From Polyangiaceae bacterium (GTDB lineage: Bacteria; Myxococcota_A; Polyangia; Polyangiales; Polyangiaceae): a DNA stretch of 35,751 nt. Below, one piece after another: positions 19,187-28,792 of this stretch. The stretch covers positions 1 through 35,751 of the forward strand of contig JAKLKA010000072.1 of the NCBI GenBank assembly GCA_023150915.1, given 5' to 3'. The position numbers and the translations under genes were made by a program. Position 1 is the first letter of the stretch. Each line of letters begins with the position of its first letter. The notes beneath the pieces are model-generated. The model was not told the origin of the DNA. It saw nothing but the letters and a program-made list of their open reading frames with translations, and did no database searches.

Positions 19187-21147
19187 CAACGAGCCCCTCG
19201 CATCGCCGGGCGGTCGGGGAGCTTGGGGGTGGCCACCGCGGACGGTCCGGCAACCCGCGGCCGTCGGGTGAGCCACCAGGCATCGAAGGCGATGAGCGCA
19301 AGGGCGAGGGCCGCCAGCACCCAGGCCCAGTCGGTGTGGGAGTCGGCCACCGCGGCCGCGTCGGAGATCCGCACCGGCGCGCCGGACTTGGCCAGGGGCT
19401 TGGGTGAGAGGTCGCTCTCGGCTTCGCTGGTCAGGTTGGCGGCAACGAGCACGCTCCCAGGGCGTTCGCCCTTCCAGCTCACGAAGTAGAACCCCGCTCG
19501 CGCCACTTCCGGGACCACCGAAAGGCCGGCTTTGGCCGGGATCGAGACGGTCTTTCCAGCAGGATTCTCCACGTCCACGGCGGTCACGTCGGGGGGCACG
19601 CGGACCGTCATGGGCTCGCCGGTTCGCGCCGGGCCCGTCACACCGCGCGCTCGGTGGGCGCGCGCCAGCTCGGCGACGTTGCGCACGAACAACACGAACG
19701 ACGCCTTCAGAGGCCAGTTGCTCTCGCCCACATCGAAGCCGATCAGGGTGCCCGTGCGACCGGGTGAGGACACGTCGCTGATCAGCACGCCGTCCCGGGT
19801 CTTCACTAGCGCGTCCGCTTGGCCCTCAGTTTCGATTTTGCGCGCCTTGGCGACCTCCACCCCATCCAAGGTCAAGAAACGCAATCGTGGGTCAGCCTCG
19901 CTCCAGGACGTGATGGTGGGGCGGTCGACGGGCTCGCCCACGGTCGCGGTGCGGCACTTCCCGGCGGGTGGGTTCACCAGCATGAGGTCGCCGCCGGGCA
20001 GGGACGCCGGGCACGCCCCATCGACGACCACCAGCGCGTCTTCGGGGACGGCAGCCGTCGACAGCCCCTGCACGGTCGACCCCAGCAGCTCGACGTCGGG
20101 GTCCGCGGACAGCGCTCGCTTCACCCACGGGGCGCCGTCACTGGGGGCGAGCACGACCGGGATCTTCCGCCCCATGGGCACTCGGGCATACACGCGGTCG
20201 TCGGTCGCCAGGGCGTCTTCGGGCGAGACCTCCACCACCAGGCCCGTGCCGCGGTCACCGAGGGTGGGCTCGAAGGTCAGCACCACCGGCGCTCGTTCGC
20301 CCGGCGCCAGCGTCAGCTTGCGCGAGGCGAGGGGCTCGGCGACGTTGCGCTGCCGGAGGGTGACGAACACGTCGCGGGGCTGCTTGCCGTGGTGGGCCAG
20401 CACCGCGAAGGCCTGCACTTGATCGCGTTTTGTGGCCGGATCGACCCCACTTCGCACGTCGACCCGCACCAGGGCGGTGTTCGGCGTTTCGCTCCCGACG
20501 TCGACCACGTCGACCGGCAGCGAGACCGCCGCCAGCGACTCGGGATCGGTCAGCGCCCGATCGGTCACCACCACGATGCGTTTGTCGCCCGGCAGCTGGC
20601 GCAGGCGGTCCGCCGCGATCGCCAGCGAGCGCCCCAGGTTCCCCTCGACGTCGGCCGGCTCGAGCCGCTCGATGGCGGCCTCGAGTCGGCGGGGGTCGCG
20701 GTCCAGGGGCGAGGCGATTCTGGCCTCTCGGCCTGCTTCGATCACCAGCGCGTCGGCGCCGGGGCTCAGGGCGCGCACCACGTTGATGGCTGCGGCGCGC
20801 GCCGACTGGATGCGGGTGGTCCCCTCGGGGGTCTTCGCTCCCATCGAGGCGCTCACGTCCACCACGATGGCCACGTGGTCCCCCACGATGGCGCCGCCGC
20901 GCGTGGCGGGCCGAGCGAAGGCCAGCGCGAGCAGCAGCAGGGCCGCCAGCTGGATGAGCAGCGGGATCTGCACCAGCAGGCGTTTGAAAGGGTTTTTTGC
21001 AAGCAGATCGCGCTCGGCGACGGCCCACAGCCAGGTCGAAGCGACGCGCAGGCGCGTGCGTCGGATCTTCAGCACGTAGAGCAGCACCAGCGGCACGACG
21101 AGACCGAGCAGCCAGAGACCCCCGGGGCTACGCAGCTCGAACGGCAT
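19186..21147 (-). CDS. BatA-type N-terminal and VWA domain membrane protein
   Basis: 653 residues. It opens with the BatA-like membrane region (FELRSPGGLWLLGLVVPLVLLYVLKIRR; helices about 10-28 and 58-80, with the loop ASTWLW). A VWA domain follows with MIDAS DVSAS at about residue 95. A long extracytoplasmic beta-rich part ends in a C-terminal helix (about 605-625) and a short basic tail. BatA-like proteins act with MoxR ATPases in envelope functions (Bacteroides/Francisella aerotolerance and stress). It overlaps the two-VWA gene by one base. A minus-strand TAAGCT lies 9 nt before the ATG, which suits an independent promoter now that the H1-like gene separates it from the upstream cluster. 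Confidence 0.9.
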   Translation of the reverse strand: MPFELRSPGGLWLLGLVVPLVLLYVLKIRRTRLRVASTWLWAVAERDLLAKNPFKRLLVQIPLLIQLAALLLLALAFARPATRGGAIVGDHVAIVVDVSASMGAKTPEGTTRIQSARAAAINVVRALSPGADALVIEAGREARIASPLDRDPRRLEAAIERLEPADVEGNLGRSLAIAADRLRQLPGDKRIVVVTDRALTDPESLAAVSLPVDVVDVGSETPNTALVRVDVRSGVDPATKRDQVQAFAVLAHHGKQPRDVFVTLRQRNVAEPLASRKLTLAPGERAPVVLTFEPTLGDRGTGLVVEVSPEDALATDDRVYARVPMGRKIPVVLAPSDGAPWVKRALSADPDVELLGSTVQGLSTAAVPEDALVVVDGACPASLPGGDLMLVNPPAGKCRTATVGEPVDRPTITSWSEADPRLRFLTLDGVEVAKARKIETEGQADALVKTRDGVLISDVSSPGRTGTLIGFDVGESNWPLKASFVLFVRNVAELARAHRARGVTGPARTGEPMTVRVPPDVTAVDVENPAGKTVSIPAKAGLSVVPEVARAGFYFVSWKGERPGSVLVAANLTSEAESDLSPKPLAKSGAPVRISDAAAVADSHTDWAWVLAALALALIAFDAWWLTRRPRVAGPSAVATPKLPDRPAMRGAR

Positions 21148-21156
21148 GTGGTGGGC

Positions 21157-21162
21157 AGCTTA
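21157..21162 (-). promoter_or_regulatory. candidate -10 TAAGCT before BatA-like gene
   Basis: Minus-strand TAAGCT at 21162-21157, 9 nt before the ATG at 21147. It matches the TANNCT pattern at other gene starts, though without the preceding TG. Confidence 0.35.
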
Positions 21163-21371
21163 GCGTGGACTCGTGTGCCGGTCTGCCACCGAGAATCGGG
21201 GGCCGTCACCGGTGTGCGCAGGGGCCGCGCTCGCCTCCGCTGCGTAGCGCGAATTCAGCACAAAAGATGCGGTTTCATCCTTCTCGCGGTCACGCGCGCA
21301 CGGTGCCGCGCGGAAGCGTTCGACGCTCGCCCGAGTGCTCGTGGCGCGTCGTCGCAGAGGTGTGCTCGAGG
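21163..21371. other. intergenic stretch with no gene seen
   Basis: First half of the 387-bp gap between the BatA-like and H1-like genes. Open frames here on either strand have no start signal, no motif and poor codon bias. It may hold a 5' leader or regulatory RNA, but I see no strong hairpin. Base composition becomes less GC-rich towards 21440-21540. Confidence 0.4.
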
Positions 21372-21410
21372 GCGATCGATGCACGCGATCGACACGCGCG
21401 ATCGCGACGC
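21372..21410 (+). repeat. three 13-bp iteron-like direct repeats with GCGATCG core
   Basis: GCGATCG begins at 21372, 21385 and 21398, exactly 13 bp apart, giving three tandem 13-mers of the form GCGATCGNNNNNC. A degenerate fourth unit (GCTCGAGCGCGCG) follows at 21411, and more GATC sites at 21429, 21435 and 21454. The spacing suggests a protein-binding array, possibly for a regulator of the downstream gene. Confidence 0.55.
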
Positions 21411-21440
21411 GCTCGAGCGCGCGCTGACGATCGAGATCGC

Positions 21441-21476
21441 ACATGCATGAAAAGATCGTCTTGACGAGATGCATGT
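21441..21476. promoter_or_regulatory. 8-bp inverted repeat flanking a TTGACG box
   Basis: ACATGCAT (21441-21448) and ATGCATGT (21469-21476) are exact inverted copies separated by 20 bp, with TTGACG at 21461-21466 between them. This could be a -35 with a dyad operator for the H1-like gene; the matching -10 (around 21483-21489) is weak. Confidence 0.35.
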
Positions 21477-21501
21477 TGATGGATGAAAGTGTGTTCACCC
21501 T

Positions 21502-21516
21502 GCTCATTCAATGAGC
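21502..21516. promoter_or_regulatory. 15-bp perfect palindrome just before the H1-like gene's RBS
   Basis: GCTCATTCAATGAGC, a 7-bp dyad around C21509. It sits 6 bp before the GGAG (21523-21526) that serves the ATG at 21535, so it could act as an operator or mRNA hairpin. Confidence 0.4.
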
Positions 21517-21534
21517 TGATACGGAGAACAGATC

Positions 21535-21723
21535 ATGGCGGCAAAGAAGAAGGCATCGAAGAAGAAGGCAGCGGCTCCGGCGGCGGCTCCGGCGGCAGCT
21601 CCGGCGGCGGCTCCGAAGAAGAAGGCGCGTCGCAAGAAGGCAGCCAAGAAGGCAGCCAAGAAGGCGGCCCCGGCGGCCAAGCCGAAGAAGAAGGCGCGTC
21701 GCAAGAAGGCAGCCAAGAAGTGA
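21535..21723 (+). CDS. histone H1-like Lys/Ala-rich DNA-binding protein
   Basis: 62 residues, almost entirely Lys, Ala, Pro and Arg. The order is a KKKASKKK head, an (AAAP)4 linker, then two copies of PKKKARRKKAAKK separated by AAKKAAPAAK. This matches the low-complexity C-terminal tail of eukaryotic H1 and bacterial H1-like nucleoid proteins (HctB/AlgP type), which bind DNA without a folded domain. GGAG at 21523-21526 supports the ATG. All lysines visible use AAG. The gene lies on the opposite strand inside an otherwise collinear minus-strand cluster and has its own leader and terminator-like hairpin. Confidence 0.85.
   Translation: MAAKKKASKKKAAAPAAAPAAAPAAAPKKKARRKKAAKKAAKKAAPAAKPKKKARRKKAAKK
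21613..21720 (+). repeat. 39-bp exact direct duplication within the H1-like gene
   Basis: Thirteen codons encoding PKKKARRKKAAKK occur identically at 21613-21651 and 21682-21720, 69 bp apart, with no synonymous differences. This points to recent duplication or gene conversion. Confidence 0.85.
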
Positions 21724-21732
21724 GTCTCTCTG

Positions 21733-21770
21733 GGCGCCTGGTCGCTGGGCACGCCCAGCGACTTGGTGCC
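21733..21770 (+). terminator. strong stem-loop after the H1-like gene
   Basis: GTCGCTGGGC (21741-21750) pairs perfectly with GCCCAGCGAC (21753-21762). An outer GGCGCC/GGTGCC pairing (21733-21738 with 21765-21770, one G-U) extends it. There is no U-tract, but the stem begins 9 nt after the stop and is the strongest hairpin seen in the window. Confidence 0.55.
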
Positions 21771-21864
21771 TGAGGGGCCAACGCGGTGGCGAGCGCAGCT
21801 GCCTTCGGGCGCTGCGCTCATCCCCCGCTGCTGCGTTCCGTCGTCCGTCGGGTTCTCCTGACGT

Positions 21865-22758
21865 TCAGTCGACGGCACGGGCGACGAATCTCCTGACGAC
21901 GCCCTCCAGCGGCTCGTCGGTGGACACGCGCACATAGCTCGCGCCGTGGCGGCGCGCCCAGGCGCGAAGCTCTTCCACCAGGCCCGCGAACCGCATCACG
22001 TAGGCGTCGATGGCGCTGGCATCCATGGTGATGCTCAACGTCTGCCCGGTCTCCGCGTCTTCCAGCTCGTAGTCCCCCTCGAATTTCGGCTCGATTTCCC
22101 CGCGATCGACCACCTGGACCAGCGCGACGTCGTGACCGGACACCACCGCGCGCGTGAGCGCCGCCGTGACCGGTCCGGCATCGAAGAAGTCGCTGAGCAC
22201 GACCAGCATCCCCGGGCGCGGCGACTGCGCGACGACTTCGTCGAGCGCCCGACCGAGCTCGACCCGCCCGCTGGGCGCGTCGCTGCCCAGATCGCGGAGC
22301 AGCCCAGCGAGCCCCCCGCGCCCACGGCGCGCGCTGGCGCGGCGCGAGAGGCCGGTGGTCGACTCGCGTGAGCCCGCGACCAGCACCTGCGCGCGCTGCG
22401 AGCCGGCCAGGGCCATGTAGCCGAAGGCAGCGGCGAGCCGGCGCGCGACCTCGATCTTGGGGGGGTCGCCGAAGTCGAGCGAAGCCGAGGCGTCGATCAG
22501 CAGGCGGACAACCACGTCCTCTTCGGCGCGGAACAGCTTCACCACCGGCGTGCCGGTTCGGGCGAACGCCAGCCAGTCGACCCGCCGCAGGTCGTCGCCG
22601 GGCTCGTAGATGCGGTGCTCTTGGAACTCGGCCGAGCCGCCCCGGCGCTTGGCCGCGTGCTCGCCGGCGGCGCCCGAGCGCGCGCGGATCTCGAGCCTGC
22701 GACGGAGCGCTTCGAGCTCGCGCACGAACTCTGGATCCAGGAGCGTGGCGCTGGACAC
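21865..22758 (-). CDS. DUF58 domain protein (VWA-like, MoxR partner)
   Basis: 297 residues from a GTG at 22758, 2 bp after the upstream stop with GGGAG just ahead of it; the first residues then read MSSATLLDPEFVREL. The DUF58 hallmark HRIYEPGDDLRRVDWLAFARTG is at about residues 48-70, followed by a VWA-like fold with DASAS (MIDAS) near residue 90. DUF58 proteins are nearly always next to MoxR ATPases, as here. No membrane helix is seen, so it is probably cytosolic or peripheral. It is the last gene of the upstream half of the cluster before the H1-like gene intervenes. Confidence 0.9.
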   Translation of the reverse strand: MSSATLLDPEFVRELEALRRRLEIRARSGAAGEHAAKRRGGSAEFQEHRIYEPGDDLRRVDWLAFARTGTPVVKLFRAEEDVVVRLLIDASASLDFGDPPKIEVARRLAAAFGYMALAGSQRAQVLVAGSRESTTGLSRRASARRGRGGLAGLLRDLGSDAPSGRVELGRALDEVVAQSPRPGMLVVLSDFFDAGPVTAALTRAVVSGHDVALVQVVDRGEIEPKFEGDYELEDAETGQTLSITMDASAIDAYVMRFAGLVEELRAWARRHGASYVRVSTDEPLEGVVRRFVARAVD

Positions 22759-22760
22759 TT

Positions 22761-23165
22761 CTAGGCTCCCTCGAGCGGCGGTGCGGGCTCGGGCGGTGGC
22801 GCGGGCGCGGGCTCGGGTGCGGGCTCGGGGCCGCGGGCGGCGGCCTCGTCTTCGGCCGCGAGCAGGGCGTCGAGCTCGTGTTGGGCCTTCTGGTGGGCGC
22901 GAACCACCTTCCGGGCTCGGGTCGCCGCAGCACCAAACAAGCCCAATCCGAGCAGGCCCCAGCCGAAGGCCGAGGCGCCGCCCGCCGCCAGCAGCAGCTC
23001 CGCGTCGGGCGAGGTGCTGCCGATCTGCTTCATCATCACGAACACGTAGGTCGGTGAGGGCGACGCGAACACGAACGCGCCGTCGCTGCCCTCGGTCAGC
23101 ACGCCGGCCACGGCCATGGCGAGCCACGGCCCCGCTGACGTCAGGAACAGGGCTGCCACCAGGAT
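22761..23165 (-). pseudogene. C-terminal part of the ABC permease, out of frame with its N-terminal part
   Basis: This frame continues the permease after a shift at the (CG)4 run 23166-23173. It reads AILVAALFLTSAGPWLAMAV, a membrane helix that naturally completes the family, then a second helix (LLAAGGASAFGWGLLGLGLFG), a helical charged stretch and a Pro/Ala/Glu tail ending EGA. It has no credible start of its own (the first ATG, 23117, lies inside a helix). If the shift is a sequencing error, this and the 23141-24475 frame are one gene of about 570 residues. Confidence 0.65.
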
Positions 23166-24475
23166 CGCGCGCGGGTCCAGGCCGACAGCCCCGCCAGGAA
23201 GAGGCAATAGCCGACCAGGTAGCCCCCGAAGGCCACGACGCGCGTGGCGTTCTGGTGGGCCAAGGGGCCCCCGGCCGTCAGCTCGAGGATCACGCCCACC
23301 GCCATCTGCAGGCCGAGGCACAGCGTCCCGAGGATCATCAAGAGCGAGACGGCACGGGTGATGCCCGGGCCCAGGTAGCGGCGGAGCCTGCCGACGCCGC
23401 GCCGCTCCCAGTGGATCAGCACGCGCCGCGATGGGCCCAGAGGCTCGCCCGCGAAGACGAAGGCCATGGTGGTCAGGAAGATGAACATCAAGCTGAGCGC
23501 GATGGCGGTGGCGGCCCAGCGGTCCGACGGAACGGCGAAGGTCGGTACCACGGCGGCGACGCAGAACGCCGGCGCCGACACCAGGAACCAACGACGGATG
23601 CCGCTCGAGCGGTCGTCGCTGACGCCGCCCATGTTGGCCACCGTGACCTCGTACAAGAACCACGCCGGCACCCCGATCACGACCAGCGGAGCCAGCACCA
23701 GGAACGCCAGGTACTCGAGGCCGAGCTCGGCGCGCACATAGGCCGTGGGGAGCCACACCGGAGCCCCCTTGGGAATGGCCGGCCAGAGATCGTGGACCGC
23801 CACCGAGAGGGCGACGCCGCCCAAGAGATAGACCATCAACGACAGCGGGATCGCCACCAGCAGGGTGACCACGATGGCCACGGCCGAGCTCGAGAACTGC
23901 GAGCTGATGCTCAGCCCGAAGGCCACCGAGAGCACCCCGAAGCAGAACAGGAGCGCGAAGGCCGCCAGCACCTCGGTGGCGCTCACGCCGCCGAACAGGA
24001 AGGGCAGGGCGCCGACCGGCACCAGCATCACGATGTAGAGCGAGATGTAGGTCAGCGAGGCGAGGAACTTCCCCTGGGCGATGGTGGTGGGGCCGAGACC
24101 GGTGAGCGAGAGCGCTTCCCACGTGCGCCCGCTGCGCTCGCTGGCGATGGTGCTGGCCGCAACGGCCGGGCCGATCCAGGTGACCACGGCGAACGCCAGC
24201 GAGAAGAAGGTGTGGAACAGCGCGACGCCGACCTTGGCGGGCTCGGCCTTGACGCTGGCCACGCCCCCCACGGCGCAGATCAAGAGCGCCATCAGGCCGG
24301 TGATCACCGCCAGGATGATCGGCGTCCGCCCCAGACGCGCCGCCTGGCGCATCTCGCGCATCCAGATCGGGTTGGGGTCGTTCTTCAGGTTCTCGACCCG
24401 GATGCGTGCGCGGTCGATGCGTCGCGACGACGGGGGCGCGTCGGCCAGGGTGGGGCGACCGGTCTGCGCGCTCAT
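23141..24475 (-). CDS. ABC transporter permease (ABC-2 type), N-terminal 444 residues, frameshifted
   Basis: The ATG at 24475 overlaps the ATPase stop (ATGA). After a ~45-residue cytosolic head (NPIWMREMRQAARLGR) come about ten hydrophobic helices, including ITGLMALLICAVGG, SLAFAVVTWIGPAVAAS, LYIVMLVPVGALPFLFGG and MILGTLCLGLQMAVGVI. The conserved TIASERSGRTWEALSLTGL loop is typical of GldF/NatB/ABC-2 permeases whose partner is the adjacent ATPase. The frame stops at 23141 just after entering CG-repeat-shifted sequence, cutting off the last two helices. Removing one CG from the (CG)4 at 23166-23173 restores a continuous protein. Confidence 0.85.
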   Translation of the reverse strand: MSAQTGRPTLADAPPSSRRIDRARIRVENLKNDPNPIWMREMRQAARLGRTPIILAVITGLMALLICAVGGVASVKAEPAKVGVALFHTFFSLAFAVVTWIGPAVAASTIASERSGRTWEALSLTGLGPTTIAQGKFLASLTYISLYIVMLVPVGALPFLFGGVSATEVLAAFALLFCFGVLSVAFGLSISSQFSSSAVAIVVTLLVAIPLSLMVYLLGGVALSVAVHDLWPAIPKGAPVWLPTAYVRAELGLEYLAFLVLAPLVVIGVPAWFLYEVTVANMGGVSDDRSSGIRRWFLVSAPAFCVAAVVPTFAVPSDRWAATAIALSLMFIFLTTMAFVFAGEPLGPSRRVLIHWERRGVGRLRRYLGPGITRAVSLLMILGTLCLGLQMAVGVILELTAGGPLAHQNATRVVAFGGYLVGYCLFLAGLSAWTRARSWWQPCS

Positions 24476-25629
24476 TGCAGGTCCCCCCGGGTGACTTCCA
24501 GGAAGATGCGCTCGAGCTCGTTGCGCTCGGGTTCGACGCCGACGATGCCCACGCCGCTGGCCACCAGGTGACGGACCACGTCGGCCACGAAGCGGTCGTT
24601 GCCCACGTAGTAGACGGTGAGCTGCCCACCCGGCCCGGGCTCGACGCCCAGGATGCCGGTGCCGCCGGCGATCAGCGGCATGACGACGCGCGCGTCCCCG
24701 AGCACCCGCAGCCGCAGGCGCTTGCGGGTGGCCGCCGGGATCTCTGCCCCGCCGGCGGTGGTGACGACTGCGGGCGGGGGCGGGGCGACGGGGGCGCCGT
24801 CCGCGGCGGGCGCGGGCGCCGGCTCGACGGCAGCCGGCACGAACGCCTGGATCGGTCGGGGGGCCCCCGGATCGCCCGGCGCCAGGCCCACGGCCTGCGC
24901 GGCGCGCTGCTCTTCCAGCCGCTCGGCGATCTCTCCGATGGGCCCGGCCACCACCAGCTTGCCGCGCTCGAGGATGCCCACCGAGGTGCAGACGTCGCTC
25001 AGCTCGGTCAGGATGTGGCTGGAGAGGAAGATGGTCTTGCCCAGCTCGCGCAGCTCGAGCAAGAGGTCCCGGATCTCGATGCGCGCCCGCGGATCGAGGT
25101 CGCTGGCGGGCTCGTCCAGGATCAGGATCTTGGGGTCGTGCAGCAGAATGCGCGCCAGGCCCAGGCGCTGCTTCATGCCCTTGCTCAGTGCAGCCACCAG
25201 CCGGTCTTGCAGGTTCCCCAGGTCGGTGAGCTCGATCACCGCGTCGACCACGCCCAGGTTGGTCACGCGGTAGGAATCGGCGAAGAACTCCAGGTACTCG
25301 CGAACGGTGATGCGGTCGTACACGCCGGCGTGATCCGGCATGTAGCCGATGATCTTGCGGACCTGGTCCGGGTCGACCGACACGTCGATGCCGTCGATCT
25401 CGACGCGGCCGGCCATGGGGTCGAGCAGCGTGGCCATGATGCGAATGGTGGTGGTCTTGCCGGCGCCGTTCGGGCCGATGAAGCCGAAGATCTCGCCGTG
25501 ACCCACCTCGAGGCTGACGTCCCTGAGGACATCCATCGCGCCGTAGCGATGCCAGAGGTGTCGCACCCGGATCGCGGGTGCTTGCACCAGGGCCGGGGCG
25601 GCGGCGACCCAGAGCTCGCTCTGGCTCAC
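24472..25629 (-). CDS. ABC transporter ATP-binding protein (ABC-2/GldA type) with C-terminal extension
   Basis: 385 residues from a GTG at 25629 that overlaps the upstream stop (GTGA). Walker A GPNGAGKTTT, signature LSKGMKQRLGLARIL, Walker B ILILDEPASDLDP and H-loop SSH are all intact. A Pro/Ala-rich linker (about 262-300) joins the ATPase to a ~85-residue C-terminal domain ending VEPERNELERIFLEVT, the usual tail of NodI/GldA-class ATPases. It should power the permease encoded immediately downstream. The signature LSKGM, instead of LSGGQ, is common in this class. Confidence 0.93.
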   Translation of the reverse strand: MSQSELWVAAAPALVQAPAIRVRHLWHRYGAMDVLRDVSLEVGHGEIFGFIGPNGAGKTTTIRIMATLLDPMAGRVEIDGIDVSVDPDQVRKIIGYMPDHAGVYDRITVREYLEFFADSYRVTNLGVVDAVIELTDLGNLQDRLVAALSKGMKQRLGLARILLHDPKILILDEPASDLDPRARIEIRDLLLELRELGKTIFLSSHILTELSDVCTSVGILERGKLVVAGPIGEIAERLEEQRAAQAVGLAPGDPGAPRPIQAFVPAAVEPAPAPAADGAPVAPPPPAVVTTAGGAEIPAATRKRLRLRVLGDARVVMPLIAGGTGILGVEPGPGGQLTVYYVGNDRFVADVVRHLVASGVGIVGVEPERNELERIFLEVTRGDLQ

Positions 25630-27721
25630 GGCACGCCTCCCTGACCCACCACCCGCACCAGCACCCGATCGAAATCCAGCGACAGCCCCGAGTCCGAGGT
25701 CTTGCCCTCGCCGCCCTCCAGCTGGCCGATCAGCGCCGGGGCATCGTCGGGCCACCAGTTGACGTTGTTGTCGACCAGCTCGTCCAGGGCCCGCCACGCC
25801 TCGCCGGCGCCCTTCACGTCGGCCTCGACGGTGGGCGCGAACTCGTGCGCGTCCAGATCGCGCAGGTTCATCGTACCCACGAACCGCCGCCGCCCGATCT
25901 TCTTCGGGAGCTTCTTCCCTGCCGAGCCAAGAACGCGCTCGCCGTCCTTGATCCGTGGGAAGTAGGTGACCTCGGTCTTCGGGTTCCAGACCAGCACGCC
26001 GAGCAGGTCGCGGGCCATGCGGTTGGTGATCTCGAGGTCGCCACCCCGCACCACCAAGCTGACCCCGCCCCCGAGCGAGGTGAAGCCGTCCTCGCGGACC
26101 ACCACCGTCTGCCACGGCTTGGCCTGGAACTTCTCGAGGCGGGCGCCGTCGCGATCCACCACCAGCTCGCGCGAGGTCTCTGCCGCGTCGTCCCCGGCGA
26201 CGTCGAGCACGTTCTGCCGATCCGACGCTCGGACCAAGAGCTGCTCGGCGGAAGAGGTGTAGAAGCCGCGGAAGCGCGTCACGCTGCCGCGGGTCATTCC
26301 CGCCGCCGCCTCGATCACCGTGAGGTGGCGCGCGCGCCCCGACACGCCTTTGGCGACGGCCCCCAGCACCACGATGGCGCCCATGGTCACGCCGGACCAG
26401 ATCGGCAGGTGCCAGAGCGCGCGCAGCGGCTTGCCCTTCTTCGACGCCAGGTAGAAGTTGAGCGGACCGGCCAGCATCGAATAGGCGATCAGCAAGAGCA
26501 GCGCGACCACGATCGCCCAGCGCGCGCCCTCGTTGGGGTCCAGATGCTTGCGAATGGCGTCGAGCGACCCGGTGTCGAGCGCGCTCGCGCCGTGGGGCAA
26601 GACCAACGAAACCTGGCGGTCCCAGGCGTGGCGGGTCAGATCCACCAGCTTGAGGCGTACCCACTCGTCGCTCGCACCCGGATCTTTGGTGGCGTCGAAC
26701 GCCAAGAGGGTCAGCTCGCCCATGCCATAGCTGGCCGTGGCGCCCCACGGGCTGGGGGCCAGGTTGCCGCCGGCGTAGCCGGTGAGCGCGGTCGACACCA
26801 CGTTGCTGGGCGCCGCCCGTTTCTCCACGTTTCGTGGGGCGTAGCCGTAGCCGCCGCCGGTGTCGGTGGGCACCACGAAGGTTGCCTGACCCGACAGGTC
26901 GCGGGGGGCCTTCTCGCTGGTGATGGCGCCGCCCGCCATGGCGGTGAGCAGCGGCGAGCGCAGATCTTCTGGCCGCGTGACGACCACTGCCAGCGAGCCG
27001 CCGCCCAGCACCCAGTGAGTGAGCGCGTCGAGCTCTGCGCCTTGCAGCGCGGTCAGCTGATCGCTCTTGGCGAGCACCAGCGTGGCCGGCGCGTAGCCGG
27101 CCGGCCGATCCGGCAGCACCGGATCGCCGGTGGCGGCGTTCACTTGCGGGGACGACACGCCCAGCGCGGGTGCGGTGTAGCTGTAGCTCGAGCGGAACGG
27201 GGCGGTGTGCTGCGCGGCCACGCGCATGCCGCGGAGCCCCGGCCCGACCCGGCTGGGCAGGGTCAGGTCGAAGAGGGTCGGCTCGAGCGGCCGAGGGTCA
27301 GGCAGGTTGGCCGCCGCAATCTCTTTGCCCTTGGCGTCGAACGCATGCAGCGACAGCTGCGGCGGCGTGTGCATGAAGCCGTGGGTCGGCAAGACCAGGG
27401 TGACTCGCCCCTTGCCCGCCACCGCGAACGGCGCGCGGGTGCGCAGGCGGCGATCGGCGCCACTGAAGCGCTGCTCGCTGGTCACCTCGACGTGGCCCTC
27501 GAGCTGCTGATCGGTGGTGTTGATCAGTCGCGCGACCACCGTCAGCCACCGCTCCCCCGCGGGCGAGCCCGGGCCGAGCAGCGGCACCGCGTCGATCAAG
27601 AGTGGGGCAGGCGCCGCCGGCGCCGCTGGCGCCGCTGGCGTCTCGGTGTCTTCGGCGCCGGCGCTGCCCGAAGCCAGCAGCAGCACGAGCGCGGCGACGA
27701 GGACGACGACCCGGCGGACGA

Positions 27722-27725
<4 letters not shown>
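25626..27725 (-). CDS. membrane-anchored periplasmic protein of unknown function in MoxR/ABC cluster
   Basis: 699 residues; the ATG at 27725 overlaps the MoxR stop (ATGA). A signal peptide (IVRRVVVLVAALVLLLASGSAGA) is followed by an Ala/Pro spacer, a beta-rich domain, and an amidotransferase-like patch (ELDALTHWVLGGGSLAVVV). Two transmembrane helices lie at about 401-425 and 444-463, with another extracytoplasmic domain after them. The arrangement (large periplasmic part plus helices, next to an ABC-2 ATPase and permease) recalls GldG/ABC-auxiliary proteins, but I cannot assign the family firmly. It may link the transporter to the VWA proteins. Confidence 0.8.
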
Positions 27726-28756
<1,031 letters not shown>

Positions 28757-28767
28757 GGGCCGTGCCG

Positions 28768-28773
28768 AGCGTA
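28768..28773 (-). promoter_or_regulatory. candidate -10 TACGCT before MoxR gene
   Basis: Minus-strand TACGCT at 28773-28768, 11 nt before the ATG at 28756, with no Shine-Dalgarno between. It fits TANNCT; the preceding TG is absent. Confidence 0.33.
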
Positions 28774-28792
28774 GTCCGTGCGGGTCAGCGCA

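Noticed and set aside
21160-21507. Minus-strand open frame of about 115 codons in the H1-like upstream region
   Set aside because: It would cover the repeat array and dyads, lacks an RBS and motif, and has poor codon bias.
23141-23180. Programmed ribosomal frameshift in the permease
   Set aside because: There is no slippery heptamer or stimulatory structure; a CG dinucleotide indel explains the shift more simply.
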